A stretch of 64,000 bases of DNA from Niallia circulans (GCF_003726095.1 NZ_CP026031.1:2542001-2606000); one strand, 5' to 3'; positions 33,808 to 43,845 are shown, counted from the first letter of the stretch. The notes: generated from the sequence alone by a model not told the origin. Made by a program: numbers and translations.

Positions 33808-34839
33808 TTATAGCTTCTTTCGAACGATATTCATCACTGGAGAGAACTCATCATGACTTTTCCTTAGGTCATCCGTATCCATCTGAATATACCTTCTCAT
33901 AGTTCGAATATCCGACCATCCACCCATTTTTTGAAGTGTAAATGCATCACAGCCATTCAGTGTCATGTTCTTGGCCCATGTATGCCTATATACGTGAGCT
34001 GTTACCTTTTTTCCCTTTATGCCAGCCTTATCAGCATAATACTTTAAACGCTTGTTAAAGTTATTCTGTCCCAACGGCTCTCCATAGGAAGAAAGAAAGA
34101 TTCTATCTGTGGTGAAGTGCTTTTTATTTTCACTAACTAATTGTATCAATAACTTTACTGTATGTGCTGAAATAGGCACAATACGAGGTTTTCTGTTCTT
34201 GTTCTTTTCACCAGCAAGTGTAATAAACCTAGTTTGAAAGTCTACATTTCCAATTCGTAAGCTTAAAAGTTCATTTGCTCTAATGCCGCTATCTAAAAGT
34301 AAAATCATAGCTACATAGTCCCTATAACCTACATAATCTCTTTGATTAGGCTGTCTAAGTACTTCTTTTACCTCTTCATCGGTAAAACAATTTGTTAGGT
34401 CTATGTCTTGTCGTAACTGTTTTACATTTGTCATAGGATTCACTTCTATTAAGTCCTCTCGCTCCAAGTAATTAAACATTGCCCTATATACCCTCAAACG
34501 AATATTAATCGTCGTATCAGACAATCCTATTCCTTGCTCACTTTTAATATATTTGTGTCCATCATACTTAGGGGCATCATGTTTCAGATAGTTAATGTAG
34601 TCTCTAAAAATTTGTGGTGATAACTCGTCTACAGATTCTATCTCGTAGTTTTTGTAAAGCCAAGTAACGAAGTAATTCCAATCTTTCTTATAATCCTTTA
34701 AGGTTCTCTGTCTTAGCCCTTCAGCACTCTTACCTGCAACAACTAGGTCTATTGCCTGCTCCATTGTTATTTTTGGGTATTCCTTTTGATTAGCCATTTT
34801 TCCTACTGGCTTCTTCCTAACTCTCTTATTTAATGACAT
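33808..34839 (-). CDS. Tyrosine recombinase (phage-type integrase) of the island
   Basis: A 343-residue integrase. The N-terminal SAM-like core-binding domain covers about residues 25-135 (LRQRTLKDYKKDWNYFVTWL). The catalytic domain has Arg187 (DSGIRANEL), a Lys in the GEKNKNRKP turn, His282-x-x-Arg285 (HVYRHTWA), Trp308 in GGWSD in place of the usual second His, and the nucleophile Tyr317 (RRYIQ). All catalytic positions are intact, so it is probably active. GAGGAGG lies 7 nt before the ATG. It is 167 bp from the right attachment repeat and is expected to recombine within the 124-bp repeat. Confidence 0.95.
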   Translation of the reverse strand: MSLNKRVRKKPVGKMANQKEYPKITMEQAIDLVVAGKSAEGLRQRTLKDYKKDWNYFVTWLYKNYEIESVDELSPQIFRDYINYLKHDAPKYDGHKYIKSEQGIGLSDTTINIRLRVYRAMFNYLEREDLIEVNPMTNVKQLRQDIDLTNCFTDEEVKEVLRQPNQRDYVGYRDYVAMILLLDSGIRANELLSLRIGNVDFQTRFITLAGEKNKNRKPRIVPISAHTVKLLIQLVSENKKHFTTDRIFLSSYGEPLGQNNFNKRLKYYADKAGIKGKKVTAHVYRHTWAKNMTLNGCDAFTLQKMGGWSDIRTMRRYIQMDTDDLRKSHDEFSPVMNIVRKKL

Positions 34840-35006
34840 AAAAAATCCTCCTCAATAGTTATGTTTTCGACATTAACTAATCGAGAAGGCTCGTAATCCA
34901 CAACCCCGATTCCGCATAATTGGGATTGTTAATACACATTTTCTAGATTGTGTACACTCAGATTTTGTGCGTAATCCACAATCCCACTACATTATTATTC
35001 AGCTCT
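34840..35006. promoter_or_regulatory. Right-end region with repeated arm-type sites
   Basis: CGTAATCCACAA occurs twice (34892-34903 and 34970-34981), and GGGATTGTTAAT (34922-34933) overlaps an inverted version and shares GATTGTTAAT with the left end. This pattern fits integrase arm-binding sites. The integrase promoter must also lie here. Confidence 0.5.
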
Positions 35007-35130
35007 TTGTTCTTAACACTCCTCAGGTGTTCCAGCCACTTTTGCTGTACGGAAAGAAGACCCGCAGCCACATGAAGCAATCGCATTAGGATTGTCGATG
35101 GTGAATCCTCCGCCCATTAGGGATTGCTTG
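35007..35130 (-). repeat. Right attachment repeat
   Basis: Exact copy of 19405-19528. It forms the last 38 codons of the intact hesB gene, so integration replaced the gene's 3' end with an identical version carried by the element. Confidence 0.95.
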
Positions 35131-35378
35131 TAATCAATTTTTGTTCCTTTTAAAATAGGACCATCGTTTTGATCAACTAACACACGAATGCCATATTGCT
35201 CAAAAAGTTGATCGTTTTCTTCTTTATCTGGTGAGAAGCCCATTCCATAAGATAAACCACTGCAGCCTCCACCTTTTACGGCAACTCTTAAATAGGAACC
35301 TTCTTCATCGTTCGCCTTCATCATTTCTTTTATTTGAAGAGCAGCGGCTTCTGTTATGTGTACAATTTCTTCTGTCAC
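35013..35378 (-). CDS. yutM: HesB/IscA-family iron-sulfur cluster carrier (YutM-like)
   Basis: A 121-residue A-type Fe-S carrier that passes clusters to apo-proteins. The three conserved cysteines are Cys39 (GGCSG), Cys103 and Cys105 (SCGCGSSF). The start is GTG with AAAGGAG 8 nt upstream. Codons 84-121, including both C-terminal cysteines, lie inside the island attachment repeat, yet the protein is complete. It keeps its own promoter side but has lost the native terminator, now at 19344. The symbol follows B. subtilis gene order near yumC. Confidence 0.9.
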   Translation of the reverse strand: MTEEIVHITEAAALQIKEMMKANDEEGSYLRVAVKGGGCSGLSYGMGFSPDKEENDQLFEQYGIRVLVDQNDGPILKGTKIDYKQSLMGGGFTIDNPNAIASCGCGSSFRTAKVAGTPEEC

Positions 35379-35694
35379 TGTTCATTCTCCTTTCGTCCTA
35401 TTATTACTTCTTATTATATTATATACCGCTAATCAAAACTACTCAACTAAAGGGATCTGTGTAAAAGATGGGAACAAAACAGGTCTATTTGACAATCTGT
35501 ACTAACATTCTTCAAGTATTTTTCGATTAGAACATTACTATCGTTTGCTGTTCCCACTTTAAAGAGATTTCTTAACATAATATAGACTTTTCACCTATCT
35601 GTAAAATTTTTATAGGGAATATTACTCACAATAAGGTATAATAAAATATATAAACATCTAGCCTTTTTACCTAACAACAAAGGGAGTGAGAAAT
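35379..35694. promoter_or_regulatory. Divergent promoter region of hesB and the DUF2225 gene
   Basis: No gene is present. TATAAT at 35637-35642 is the likely -10 for the rightward gene. AT-rich sequence near 35400-35430 should serve hesB. No operator is recognised. Confidence 0.45.
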
Positions 35695-36381
35695 TTGAAC
35701 AAAATCGAACCGTTATTTGATAAGCAATGTACCTGTTTGCTTTGTCAAACTAAATTTACAACAAAAAAATTACGTTCAAGATTTGTCAAATTGAAACATT
35801 TAGATACAGATTTCTTTCCTGTCTATGCTGAGCATAATCCACTCCTTTATTATATAAATGTCTGCCCTGCTTGCGGGTTTTCTTTTAGTGATGATACGGT
35901 TTCTTATTTTTCTCCAGAAAGTAAAAAGATACTAATCGAAAAAGTATGTTCCCACTGGATTCCACATTCCTTTGGAGAAGAACGTAACATAGAGGATAGT
36001 ATTAAAACGTATAAATTAGCTGCTTATTGCGCTTCTTTACGGAAGGATAAGCATATTATCCTTGCAGGACTCCACCTACGGATTGCATGGCATTATCGTA
36101 TGTTAAATAATCAAGAACAAGAGAAGCGTTTTATATCCCTTGCATTAGCAGAATATGAAACTTCCTATTCTGTTGGTGACTATCAGGGAACTCCTGTTTC
36201 AGAATTAAGAACCATTTATTTAATAGCAGATCTTTCCAAGCGGACTGATAATCTTGAAAAAGCTACAAAATTTTATTCAAAAGTAATTGAGCAGCAGAGT
36301 AGAACAGTGGAAACACAAATTGTAAAGCTAGCTAAAGAAAGCTGGCAGGAATTAAGAGACAGTCAAAAAACCTTCATCTAA
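35695..36381 (+). CDS. DUF2225 family protein
   Basis: A 228-residue protein. The N-terminus has CTCLLCQTKF and CPACGFSF cysteine pairs, likely a zinc site. The rest is a helical, TPR-like region (KTYKLAAYCASLRKDKHIIL; ATKFYSKVIEQQS). This is the DUF2225 arrangement seen across Bacilli; function unknown. The start is TTG with AGGGAG 8 nt upstream; a GTG at 35686 overlaps that site. It is flanked by a strong shared terminator. Confidence 0.85.
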   Translation: MNKIEPLFDKQCTCLLCQTKFTTKKLRSRFVKLKHLDTDFFPVYAEHNPLLYYINVCPACGFSFSDDTVSYFSPESKKILIEKVCSHWIPHSFGEERNIEDSIKTYKLAAYCASLRKDKHIILAGLHLRIAWHYRMLNNQEQEKRFISLALAEYETSYSVGDYQGTPVSELRTIYLIADLSKRTDNLEKATKFYSKVIEQQSRTVETQIVKLAKESWQELRDSQKTFI

Positions 36382-36435
36382 AAACCGCTTATATCAGTGA
36401 ATAAAATTTTTTATCACACTGATATAAGCGGTTTT
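36381..36435. terminator. Bidirectional terminator
   Basis: Exact 19-bp arms (36381-36399 and 36417-36435) with A and T tails lie between convergent genes; one arm overlaps the yuzB stop. Confidence 0.9.
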
Positions 36436-36670
36436 ATGATGGATTCTCCTTCAAATGCTGATAGATATTTTCAACAAGCTCTTTTGTATCTTTCCCTTTT
36501 ACTACTTCACCATCTATCAACGCAAATAACGAATCCCCGCATTGCCCACAATAACTCAAACAACCATAGTCAATCACATCTAAAGAATCATCCTGTTCAA
36601 GGCATTCTTTCGCTTCATATGCGCCTGATGCTAGGTTACTCGCACAAAATTCAATTAGCGGTTTAAACAA
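36434..36670 (-). CDS. yuzB: YuzB family protein (DUF1450)
   Basis: A 78-residue protein with the family pattern FKPLIEFCASNLASGAYEAK, LDVIDYGCLSYCGQCGDSLF ALIDGEVV. The C-x-x-Y-C-x-x-C cluster suggests a metal or Fe-S site. The start is TTG 36670, chosen because GGAGG lies 8 nt upstream and this gives the family length (about 79). Function is unknown. It is divergent from yutJ, as in related Bacilli. Confidence 0.88.
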   Translation of the reverse strand: MFKPLIEFCASNLASGAYEAKECLEQDDSLDVIDYGCLSYCGQCGDSLFALIDGEVVKGKDTKELVENIYQHLKENPS

Positions 36671-36895
36671 ACACCTCACCTCCCTCTGAATTATACAGGT
36701 TTTTCTTGGTGGTGAACGCAAAAATTGTCTAATCTCATACTTCCTTTCTTATCTGTAAAGGGGAAAGTCATTTTCCTTCTATAATGAAGAATAAACAATC
36801 CTAACCTTTTAATATACTCTAAAAGGAGAAGATCCAAATTTACGAACTAATTTTTAAAGAATAGATATTCTCATGAGTACACTAAGGGGGAAAAA

Positions 36896-37969
36896 ATGAA
36901 AAAATTAATAATATTAGGCGGCGGTTATGGTGGTATGCGTGTTTTATCCTCTATCATACCTCATTTACCATATAACTTTATGGTCATATTAATAGATAAG
37001 GTCCCATTTCATTTTCTAAAAACCGAATATTATGCTCTTGCAGCTGGCACTGTACTGGATAAAAGCCTACAAATCCCTTTTCCTAAACACCCTCAAGTAA
37101 GCATGATACAAGCAGAAGTGGAAAAAATTGATTTGGAAAACAATAAAGTTTGGTTGGCGGGGAGAAATCCGATCGATTATGATGATTTGATTATTGGACT
37201 TGGCTGTGAGGATAATTATCACCAAGTCGAGGGAGCTAAAGAAAACACTCATAGTATTCAAACCATCAATAAATCTAAACGAACACATAAGCATCTCCAT
37301 AGCTTGCCTCAAGGGGCAAAGGTAGCGATTATTGGCGGCGGCTTAAGCGGTGTTGAATTAGCAGCAGAATTAGCTGAAAGTAGCAGCCTGCAAATAACAC
37401 TATTGGATCGTGGAAATACCATATTATCTTCTTATCCTAAAAAAGTAAGAAACTATGTAGAACGATGGTTTACAGATAAAAAGGTTAATCTTATCAAAAA
37501 TAGCAACATTACTTGTATAAAAAAAAATACAGTTTATAATCATGGAAGCCCCCACCATTATGACTGTATTATTTGGACAGCTGGCATTCAACCAAATAAA
37601 ATTGTGCGAGAACTTGACGTGGAAAAAGATAAAAAAGGACGCATTATCTTATCCAAGCATCACCATCTTCCTGATAATGAGCATGTTTTCGTAGTTGGTG
37701 ATTGCGCAAGCCTTTCTCATCCCCCCAGTGCACAGCTTGCAGAAGGACAGGCAGAACAAATTGCTTTTGTTTTAATATCTCGATGGCAAGGAAAAGTACT
37801 ACCCAATTATATGCCGCCAATCAAGCTGAAAGGAGTCTTAGGATCATTAGGGAAAAAAGCCGGTTTCGGCCTTATTGCCAAGACTGCTTTAACAGGAAGA
37901 ATTCCACGCTTAATTAAACATGGAGTGTTATGGAAAGATAAAAATAATAAAAATAAAATTAATCACTAG
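36896..37969 (+). CDS. yutJ: NADH dehydrogenase-like flavoprotein (YutJ)
   Basis: A 357-residue type II NADH dehydrogenase-like enzyme. FAD-binding ILGGGYGGMR (residues 5-14), NADH-binding AIIGGGLSGVELAAEL (about residues 143-158) and the second FAD motif VFVVGDCASLSHPPSAQLAE (about residues 263-282). NDH-2 proteins transfer electrons from NADH to quinones without proton pumping. The length fits YutJ (about 355) better than the longer YumB. GGGGG precedes the ATG. Placement between yuzB and yuzD supports the name. Confidence 0.82.
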   Translation: MKKLIILGGGYGGMRVLSSIIPHLPYNFMVILIDKVPFHFLKTEYYALAAGTVLDKSLQIPFPKHPQVSMIQAEVEKIDLENNKVWLAGRNPIDYDDLIIGLGCEDNYHQVEGAKENTHSIQTINKSKRTHKHLHSLPQGAKVAIIGGGLSGVELAAELAESSSLQITLLDRGNTILSSYPKKVRNYVERWFTDKKVNLIKNSNITCIKKNTVYNHGSPHHYDCIIWTAGIQPNKIVRELDVEKDKKGRIILSKHHHLPDNEHVFVVGDCASLSHPPSAQLAEGQAEQIAFVLISRWQGKVLPNYMPPIKLKGVLGSLGKKAGFGLIAKTALTGRIPRLIKHGVLWKDKNNKNKINH

Positions 37970-38174
37970 TAAAAGAAAATGAGCATGTCATAAATATTCC
38001 AGCTTTAGATAACGCCGGACAACAGAAAACTACCAATAACATTTCCTATTGATTTTGTATGGATAACAAGAGTTATAGTTATCCTTCTAGACTGAATATA
38101 CTTCCTATTCGATCGATAGTGATGTGTATTCAGTCTACTCCCTTATTACTTAAGGAATGAATACACTTTAACCA

Positions 38175-38498
38175 TTAAGCACTAGTATAGCCGTATTTCT
38201 CAAATTCCGCATAAATTTTCTTCAACTTCGGATTACCTTCGCCTACAATCTCTCCCTCAATTACTACTACTGGATAGAATAAATCTTCCTCTATAATTTT
38301 CTGACAGAATTTATTTTTATCTTCCGTATAATTTGCTTGAAAAATATCATAATATTTAATCTGAAAAGTCTGCTCTGGAAATTTTCTACTTAATGCAGCT
38401 TGGAGCCATTCATATGTGTCCTTAGAAGATGGCAGGTTAACACAGCTTGCACAAATTTGTTCTGCACCATAAATACTAACTTCAATTTCCTTTTTCAA
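38175..38498 (-). CDS. yuzD: YuzD family thioredoxin-fold-like protein (DUF1462)
   Basis: A 107-residue protein: EVSIYGAEQICASCVNLPSS with a C-x-x-C pair, FQIKYYDIF and a cis-Pro-like YPVVVIEGEIVGEG. This is a glutaredoxin/thioredoxin-like layout of the YuzD family. The start is TTG 38498, with GGAGGA 8 nt upstream. It is divergent from the NifU-like gene and near other Fe-S genes, so a redox role is plausible. Confidence 0.85.
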   Translation of the reverse strand: MKKEIEVSIYGAEQICASCVNLPSSKDTYEWLQAALSRKFPEQTFQIKYYDIFQANYTEDKNKFCQKIIEEDLFYPVVVIEGEIVGEGNPKLKKIYAEFEKYGYTSA

Positions 38499-38665
38499 AT
38501 AAACTCTCCTCCATTGGATAGACAAGCTTGCCTATCCTTTATTTTTCCATAATTATAGGGTTTTTATTATATATCCATTTTTTGTTTATTTAATTCGTGT
38601 TTCTTGATTATAGATTTTTCATCCTAATGTGATTATAATAAATAATAGGAAAGGAGTCGATATGT

Positions 38666-38902
38666 ATGCAAGAAGTGGAAATGAAAGAACAAGTACAAGA
38701 AGTACTAGATAAATTACGTCCATTCCTTTTAAGAGATGGTGGAGACTGTGAATTAGTGGATGTAGAGGATGGCATTGTAAAACTACGCTTGTTAGGTGCT
38801 TGCGGAAGCTGCCCAAGTTCTACTATTACTTTAAAAGCTGGTATTGAACGTGCGTTATTAGAGGAAGTACCAGGCGTTTATGAAGTGGAACAAGTATTTT
38901 AA
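38666..38902 (+). CDS. yutI: NifU-like Fe-S scaffold/carrier (YutI)
   Basis: A 78-residue protein equal to the C-terminal NifU (Nfu) domain. [20 protein letters not shown] is followed by [15 protein letters not shown], whose C-x-x-C binds a [4Fe-4S] cluster between two subunits. AAGGAG lies upstream of the ATG. It works with the SUF machinery (sufB begins at the other end of this window) and possibly with the HesB-like carrier. A clean terminator follows. Confidence 0.92.
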   Translation: MQEVEMKEQVQEVLDKLRPFLLRDGGDCELVDVEDGIVKLRLLGACGSCPSSTITLKAGIERALLEEVPGVYEVEQVF

Positions 38903-38920
38903 TTTTTTATGAGAAAATAC

Positions 38921-38950
38921 AGAAAGAGGATGCAATCGCATCCTCTTTCT
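38921..38950. terminator. Bidirectional terminator between yutI and thrB
   Basis: Exact 13-bp arms (38921-38933 and 38938-38950) with a 4-nt loop and a T run at the end. The genes are convergent. Confidence 0.9.
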
Positions 38951-38953
38951 TTT

Positions 38954-39874
38954 TTATTTAACTTCTGTTGCAAGTGCTCCGGAGCAAGTACTCCCTTTCT
39001 TGTCTATTTCCAAGGGGAGGAAACGCATATCAGGTAATTTCACTGCTAATCCATCTATTAACGTATTCATTTTTCCAGGTTCTACAAAACATAACACTGT
39101 CGGTCCCGCTCCACTTAAAGCCACTCCATAAGCACCTAGATCGCAAGCATGCTCTTCTATGATCTCTAAGTGCGGTACTAACTCTTTCCGATATGGCTGA
39201 TGATACTTGTCTTTTTTCATCATTTTTCCTGCAAGTTTGCTATTGCCTGTAAGCAGTGCTGCAACTAATAGATTAGATATTGCACCTGCTGAAACAGCTT
39301 CAGCAAAAGAAAGAGAGTTCGGTAAAACTCCTCGAGAAGACTTTGTTAATAGCTCTTCTTCTGGAATCACTGCTAGTACTTCCAAGTCTATCGAATGAAT
39401 AATTTCTGCATCTACTTCTTCTCCTAATTGACAACCAACAACTAATCCTCCGAAAATACTTGCCCCAACATTATCTGGATGCCCCTCCATTTTGGAGGCA
39501 ATTGCAAATTTCTGTTGTTTAGTCAGTTGTAAATTACCGACTTGATCTGCTAGTTCAATTCCTGCCACAATAGCGGAGGCACTAGATCCTAGTCCTCTTG
39601 CTAAAGGAATATTACTATCCACTTTTATTTGACATGGAGGAAGAATAGTATGAAATGATTCCGCCACCTCGATCGCTGTTTTAATAATGAAATTACTTTC
39701 ATCACTAGGAAATTCCTTCAATTCCTCTGTTAACGGAATAACCTCCCAACAGTCACTTTGAACAACTTCCAATGATAAATATAAATTTAATGCTAGTCCA
39801 ATACTATCAAAGCCTGGCCCGAGATTAGCAGTACTCGCTGGGACTTTAATTAGCAGCATCTCTCCTTCGTTCAT
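38954..39874 (-). CDS. thrB: Homoserine kinase
   Basis: A 306-residue GHMP-family kinase that phosphorylates homoserine with ATP, the step before threonine synthase. [18 protein letters not shown] is at the N-terminus, the ATP-loop [16 protein letters not shown] near residue 90, and [12 protein letters not shown] near the C-terminus. It is the last gene of hom-thrC-thrB; its ATG overlaps the thrC stop by 4 nt. GGGAG lies 10 nt upstream. Confidence 0.95.
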   Translation of the reverse strand: MNEGEMLLIKVPASTANLGPGFDSIGLALNLYLSLEVVQSDCWEVIPLTEELKEFPSDESNFIIKTAIEVAESFHTILPPCQIKVDSNIPLARGLGSSASAIVAGIELADQVGNLQLTKQQKFAIASKMEGHPDNVGASIFGGLVVGCQLGEEVDAEIIHSIDLEVLAVIPEEELLTKSSRGVLPNSLSFAEAVSAGAISNLLVAALLTGNSKLAGKMMKKDKYHQPYRKELVPHLEIIEEHACDLGAYGVALSGAGPTVLCFVEPGKMNTLIDGLAVKLPDMRFLPLEIDKKGSTCSGALATEVK

Positions 39875-40932
39875 ATATGAACGACTCCCTTAATGTGATT
39901 AGCTACTGCTTTTTCATCATTAGGCAGTACTACTGGCTTAATTGGACTTACATCGATCGCTGTATTCGGATCTTTCAAGCCATTTCCTGTAAGAATCGCT
40001 ACTATTCTACTTCCTTTAGGAATTTTTCCATTTTGAATATGCTTATAAACACCGGCAATCGATGCACAAGAACCTGGCTCAGCAAATACCCCTTCTTTTG
40101 CAGCAATTGTACGATATGCAGCAATAATCTCTTCATCTGTTACTTCATCAATAATTCCCTTGGACTCTTCTTGTGCTTGAACAGCCAGCTGCCAGCTAGC
40201 AGGGTTACCAATTCGAATGGCAGTAGCAATTGTTTCTGGATTCTCAAATACGCGATTATGAACAATCGCTGCTGCTCCAGCCGCCTCAAAGCCATGGATT
40301 TTCGGTAGTCCAGTCTGCTTTTTTTCGTGATATTCTTTAAAGCCTTTCCAATATGCACTAATATTTCCGGCATTACCAACAGGAATTGCCAATATATCTG
40401 GCGCTTCTCCTAATTGGTCACAGACTTCAAAAGCAGCTGTTTTTTGTCCTTCTAAACGATACGGATTCACTGAATTAACAAGTGCAACGGGTTCTGTTTC
40501 ACTAATTTTTCGTACCATTTGTAATGCTTGATCGAAATTCCCTTCAATCGCAATAATCTCAGCACCATACATAACGGCTTGTGCCAATTTTCCCATCGCA
40601 ATTTTTCCTTCTGGTATAACGACAATACAGCGCATCCCTGCACGTGTAGCATAGGCAGCAGCTGCAGCTGACGTATTTCCTGTAGAGGCACAAATAACGG
40701 TAGAGTTTCCCTCTTCCTTTGCTTTAGCTACAGCCATGACCATTCCTCTATCTTTAAAGGAGCCAGTTGGATTAGTTCCTTCCGTTTTGACAAATAGCTC
40801 GACGCCCCATTCCTCAGACAACTTTTCCAGCTTAATTAAAGGAGTGTTTCCTTCATTTAGTGTTAACATTGGTGTCGATTCATTTATTGGTAAATATTCT
40901 TTATATTCTTCTAAAAGACCCTTCCATCTCAT
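39871..40932 (-). CDS. thrC: Threonine synthase
   Basis: A 353-residue PLP enzyme that converts O-phosphohomoserine to threonine. TGSFKDRGM (about residues 56-64) contains the PLP lysine, [14 protein letters not shown] follows, and [12 protein letters not shown] is the phosphate loop. Length fits the short Bacillus-type family. The ATG overlaps the hom stop by one base and the end overlaps thrB, so translation is coupled. Confidence 0.95.
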   Translation of the reverse strand: MRWKGLLEEYKEYLPINESTPMLTLNEGNTPLIKLEKLSEEWGVELFVKTEGTNPTGSFKDRGMVMAVAKAKEEGNSTVICASTGNTSAAAAAYATRAGMRCIVVIPEGKIAMGKLAQAVMYGAEIIAIEGNFDQALQMVRKISETEPVALVNSVNPYRLEGQKTAAFEVCDQLGEAPDILAIPVGNAGNISAYWKGFKEYHEKKQTGLPKIHGFEAAGAAAIVHNRVFENPETIATAIRIGNPASWQLAVQAQEESKGIIDEVTDEEIIAAYRTIAAKEGVFAEPGSCASIAGVYKHIQNGKIPKGSRIVAILTGNGLKDPNTAIDVSPIKPVVLPNDEKAVANHIKGVVHI

Positions 40933-42230
40933 TACTTTGTTCCTCCTTCAACTCGATAAGAACTTTTAACTGTTCGAACAGATGATAAGTCCCTTAATTC
41001 TAATAAAATATTCTCATAGTTTAATAAAGACGCATGGTGTGTTACTAAGACTATTTCTGCCAATCCTTTTTCCTTTACTGGTAACTGGAGGATTTTCTCA
41101 AAGCTGACTCCATGCTGGGAGAAGATGGATGTAATTTCTGCAAATACTCCAACCTCATCCACTACTTGCAGACGTAAGAAATATTTAGAAAACATTTCGT
41201 CTGGCTCTTTTAGCTTCTTTTTAAATTGTGGAGCAATTGCACCTTTTCCATTAACGCCCAAGCGCATATTTTTCAAAACATTAACTAGATCCGATACAAC
41301 GGCTGTTGCAGTTGGTAAGCTTCCGGCACCAGGACCATAAAACATCGTTTCTCCTACCGCTTCTCCATATACATACACAGCATTATACTCATTATTAACA
41401 GCTGCCAATGGATGGCTGTCGACAATAAAAGTAGGCTGGACACTAACTTCTACTTTTTCTTCCTGCCTTTGAGCAATGCCAATGAGTTTCATTGTATATC
41501 CTAACTGCTTTCCATACTGTATATCGTCATCTGTTACATTCGTTATGCCTTGTACCTTTACATCTTCCAAGCCAATATTCATTGAAAAGCCTAATGTTGC
41601 CAAAATAGTCATTTTTCTTGCTGCATCCAGCCCTTCGACATCAGAAGTGGGATCACTTTCCGCAAAACCTAATGCTTGCGCTTCTAATAGAACATCCTCA
41701 TACGGTCTTTGCTGTTGACTCATCTTTGTTAAAATAAAATTAGTTGTCCCGTTCACAATTCCCATTAATTTAATGATACGGTCAGAAGCTAACCCGTCTA
41801 CTAAACCTCTTAGAATAGGAATTCCTCCAGCAACACTTGCCTCATAAAATAAATCACAATTATTTTGGGAAGCAGCTTGCAATAGCTCTGCTCCATGTAC
41901 TGCCATTAAATCCTTGTTTGCCGTTACTACTTGTTTTTTATTTTTTAAGGCTTTTAACAGGATGTTCCTTGTCTCTTCAATCCCACCCATTACTTCTATT
42001 ACCACATCTATTTCAGGATCATCTAATATATCATTAGCCTCAACTGTTAAATGAATATCATCTGTAATCTCTACTTCTCGTTCTTTCTTTACATTCTTGA
42101 CGAGAATTTTTTTTACCTTCACTGGACAGCCGACTTGATGCATAATTTTATCTTGATGATTCTCAATAATTTTTACAACGCCCGATCCAACAGTTCCTAA
42201 TCCGAGTAGTCCAATTGAGATTGCCTCCAT
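40932..42230 (-). CDS. hom: Homoserine dehydrogenase
   Basis: A 432-residue enzyme that reduces aspartate semialdehyde to homoserine with NAD(P)H. The nucleotide motif [15 protein letters not shown] is at residues 7-21, the catalytic region [14 protein letters not shown] follows near residue 157, and the C-terminal ~80 residues form an ACT domain ([20 protein letters not shown]) used for feedback control by threonine. GGGAGG precedes the ATG. No T-box leader is visible upstream. Confidence 0.95.
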   Translation of the reverse strand: MEAISIGLLGLGTVGSGVVKIIENHQDKIMHQVGCPVKVKKILVKNVKKEREVEITDDIHLTVEANDILDDPEIDVVIEVMGGIEETRNILLKALKNKKQVVTANKDLMAVHGAELLQAASQNNCDLFYEASVAGGIPILRGLVDGLASDRIIKLMGIVNGTTNFILTKMSQQQRPYEDVLLEAQALGFAESDPTSDVEGLDAARKMTILATLGFSMNIGLEDVKVQGITNVTDDDIQYGKQLGYTMKLIGIAQRQEEKVEVSVQPTFIVDSHPLAAVNNEYNAVYVYGEAVGETMFYGPGAGSLPTATAVVSDLVNVLKNMRLGVNGKGAIAPQFKKKLKEPDEMFSKYFLRLQVVDEVGVFAEITSIFSQHGVSFEKILQLPVKEKGLAEIVLVTHHASLLNYENILLELRDLSSVRTVKSSYRVEGGTK

Positions 42231-42651
42231 CTGTTTACCTCCCGTTGATGTTCTTTTTACGAGAACAACTGTCTTTATATAGTAGACATTATAGTGTTTG
42301 ATTCCTTTTTTTACAAGGGGTGTTTAAACATTCTTTTAAAATTTTTATGAATAAGAATACTTCTCCCTTTTAAAAAGAATAACTGTGCTCGTTTACTTAA
42401 TGAATCCATTATATAGGAAGAAGCTATAATTCCAAAAGGAAAATTATAAATTTTATGTATATTTAGATTTTTCAAGAAAGTGAATCAACAAAGCGCTCGG
42501 CGCTCACTCCATGGAAAACATACTGTATTCAAAAAAAAAACCTAACAATATACGAAATTCTCATGAATATCTCCATATAATTGTTAGGATTTTTCTTTGT
42601 TTTGAACACTTATATCCTGACTATTTATGCTTTCCGCTTTAAACCAATTAT
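42231..42651. other. Intergenic region of hom and yutH
   Basis: No gene is present. It contains the hom promoter region and the yutH terminator (42541-42588). I see no riboswitch or T-box. Confidence 0.5.
42541..42588. terminator. Terminator downstream of yutH
   Basis: CCTAACAAT (42541-42549) pairs with ATTGTTAGG (42580-42588), with an A run on the left and a T run on the right. On the minus strand the A run becomes the T tail of yutH. Confidence 0.75.
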
Positions 42652-43653
42652 TTACAACCAGGAAACAATTGGGATTTTCAATGTTTTAACTGCCACTTCT
42701 GTGTTGTCAAAAAATTCTTTCAAAAATAATTCTAAATCTCTCGACTGACTAAGCATTTTCTTTAACCGTTCTTCTAGAAATAGACGGTCTGCCTCCTGTA
42801 TAGCTGAATAATAATTTTCGATACATTCCACATAATGAATGGGAAATAAAAGCCTTGCATATATTAATCTCCATGCAAAAGAACTTAGAGGCATAACGCT
42901 TTGATACTCCTCATAAAACGTCTTCACTTCTCGATGATATGTTTTGATATTTCGAAAATATCGATCTCTTGTCCATTCAGCAAGATCTCTTCCACAATGA
43001 TCAAATACCCAATCAAATGGATTTTTAATATAATATTCCCCTGCCCATGTGTCTTTTGTAAAACGGTTATAACAAATCGTTCCGCTATCTACAGCAGTTG
43101 GATCATCATCTAGCTCTGTATCGACAAGATACTGAATGGCATTTTCAGCAATTCCCATATAATATGGAAAAGATTCTAAAAATAATTGATCGAATTCACT
43201 TTCTGGCTGTTTATATAACATACTGTTCCAAAAACCCTCCAATTGTCCCAACCTTTGTTCCCACATGCTCTTCCACTGCCCCATTCTACTTATTTTTTGG
43301 ACACCAAATGGTACAGTTCTGCCTCTAAAATGAAACTTCCCCAGTTTCCTCCCTAATTTCCGAGACTGAAAGGGACGTAGTCGATCATTCAAAAGCACAC
43401 AATAAAGTTGCTCATTCATTTCAGTATGTTTGTTTCCTTCTTTTGACTCTAATAACATGCTGACATGTTTATCTCCAATCTGATAGATATGTGCAGCAAT
43501 TTGATCTCTTTCTGTTAGTTCTTCTTCCTCTATATTTCCAACTGGAACAATGGTATAGAGTTTTCCTTTGCTTATACAAGCTTCATAATGACCGACTCTT
43601 GTTTCTTCTTCTACATCAATTCCATACTTTGTAGATAAGATTTTCTTAATCAA
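42652..43653 (-). CDS. yutH: Spore coat-associated kinase-like protein (YutH)
   Basis: A 333-residue protein of the CotS/YutH family, which has a distant kinase-like fold and is deposited on spores. FDQLFLESFPYYMG and YNRFTKDTWAGEYYIKNPFD WVFDHCGRDLAEWTRDRYFR are typical. The start is TTG with GAGGAGG 8 nt upstream. It presumably depends on a mother-cell sigma factor, but no promoter was verified. It supports a spore-forming host. Confidence 0.85.
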   Translation of the reverse strand: MIKKILSTKYGIDVEEETRVGHYEACISKGKLYTIVPVGNIEEEELTERDQIAAHIYQIGDKHVSMLLESKEGNKHTEMNEQLYCVLLNDRLRPFQSRKLGRKLGKFHFRGRTVPFGVQKISRMGQWKSMWEQRLGQLEGFWNSMLYKQPESEFDQLFLESFPYYMGIAENAIQYLVDTELDDDPTAVDSGTICYNRFTKDTWAGEYYIKNPFDWVFDHCGRDLAEWTRDRYFRNIKTYHREVKTFYEEYQSVMPLSSFAWRLIYARLLFPIHYVECIENYYSAIQEADRLFLEERLKKMLSQSRDLELFLKEFFDNTEVAVKTLKIPIVSWL

Positions 43654-43845
43654 TGTCTTTTCCTCCTCGTTTTTCTCTCTGTTAGAAGTATATGAGAAGG
43701 AATGTTAAAACTTGTTAAGAGGATTCAATTAATGAATTGCCCCAATTATGGAAACAATAGCTGTTAGGAACATTTAGCAGCCATCATGCATATAATAATA
43801 AACACTGTGAATACATAGTGAATAATTAAAGAAAAGGTGAAGTTC

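Larger units (their letters stand above)
19405..35130. mobile_element. 15.6-kb integrative island in the 3' end of the hesB gene
   Basis: A 124-bp exact direct repeat marks both ends (19405-19528 and 35007-35130; offset 15,602 bp). A tyrosine recombinase gene lies 167 bp inside the right repeat. The right copy completes the Fe-S gene; the left copy is its detached tail. Contents are small regulators, several nuclease-like genes, a serine recombinase, a helicase-like protein and many proteins of unknown function. No capsid, terminase, portal, relaxase or type IV secretion genes are seen, so the island is satellite-like or mobilised by unknown means. The repeat exactness suggests that the integrated form is recent or still able to excise. 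Confidence 0.93.

Noticed and set aside
42231..42540. T-box or riboswitch ahead of hom
   Set aside because: The upstream region shows no T-box sequence, specifier stem or antiterminator pair.
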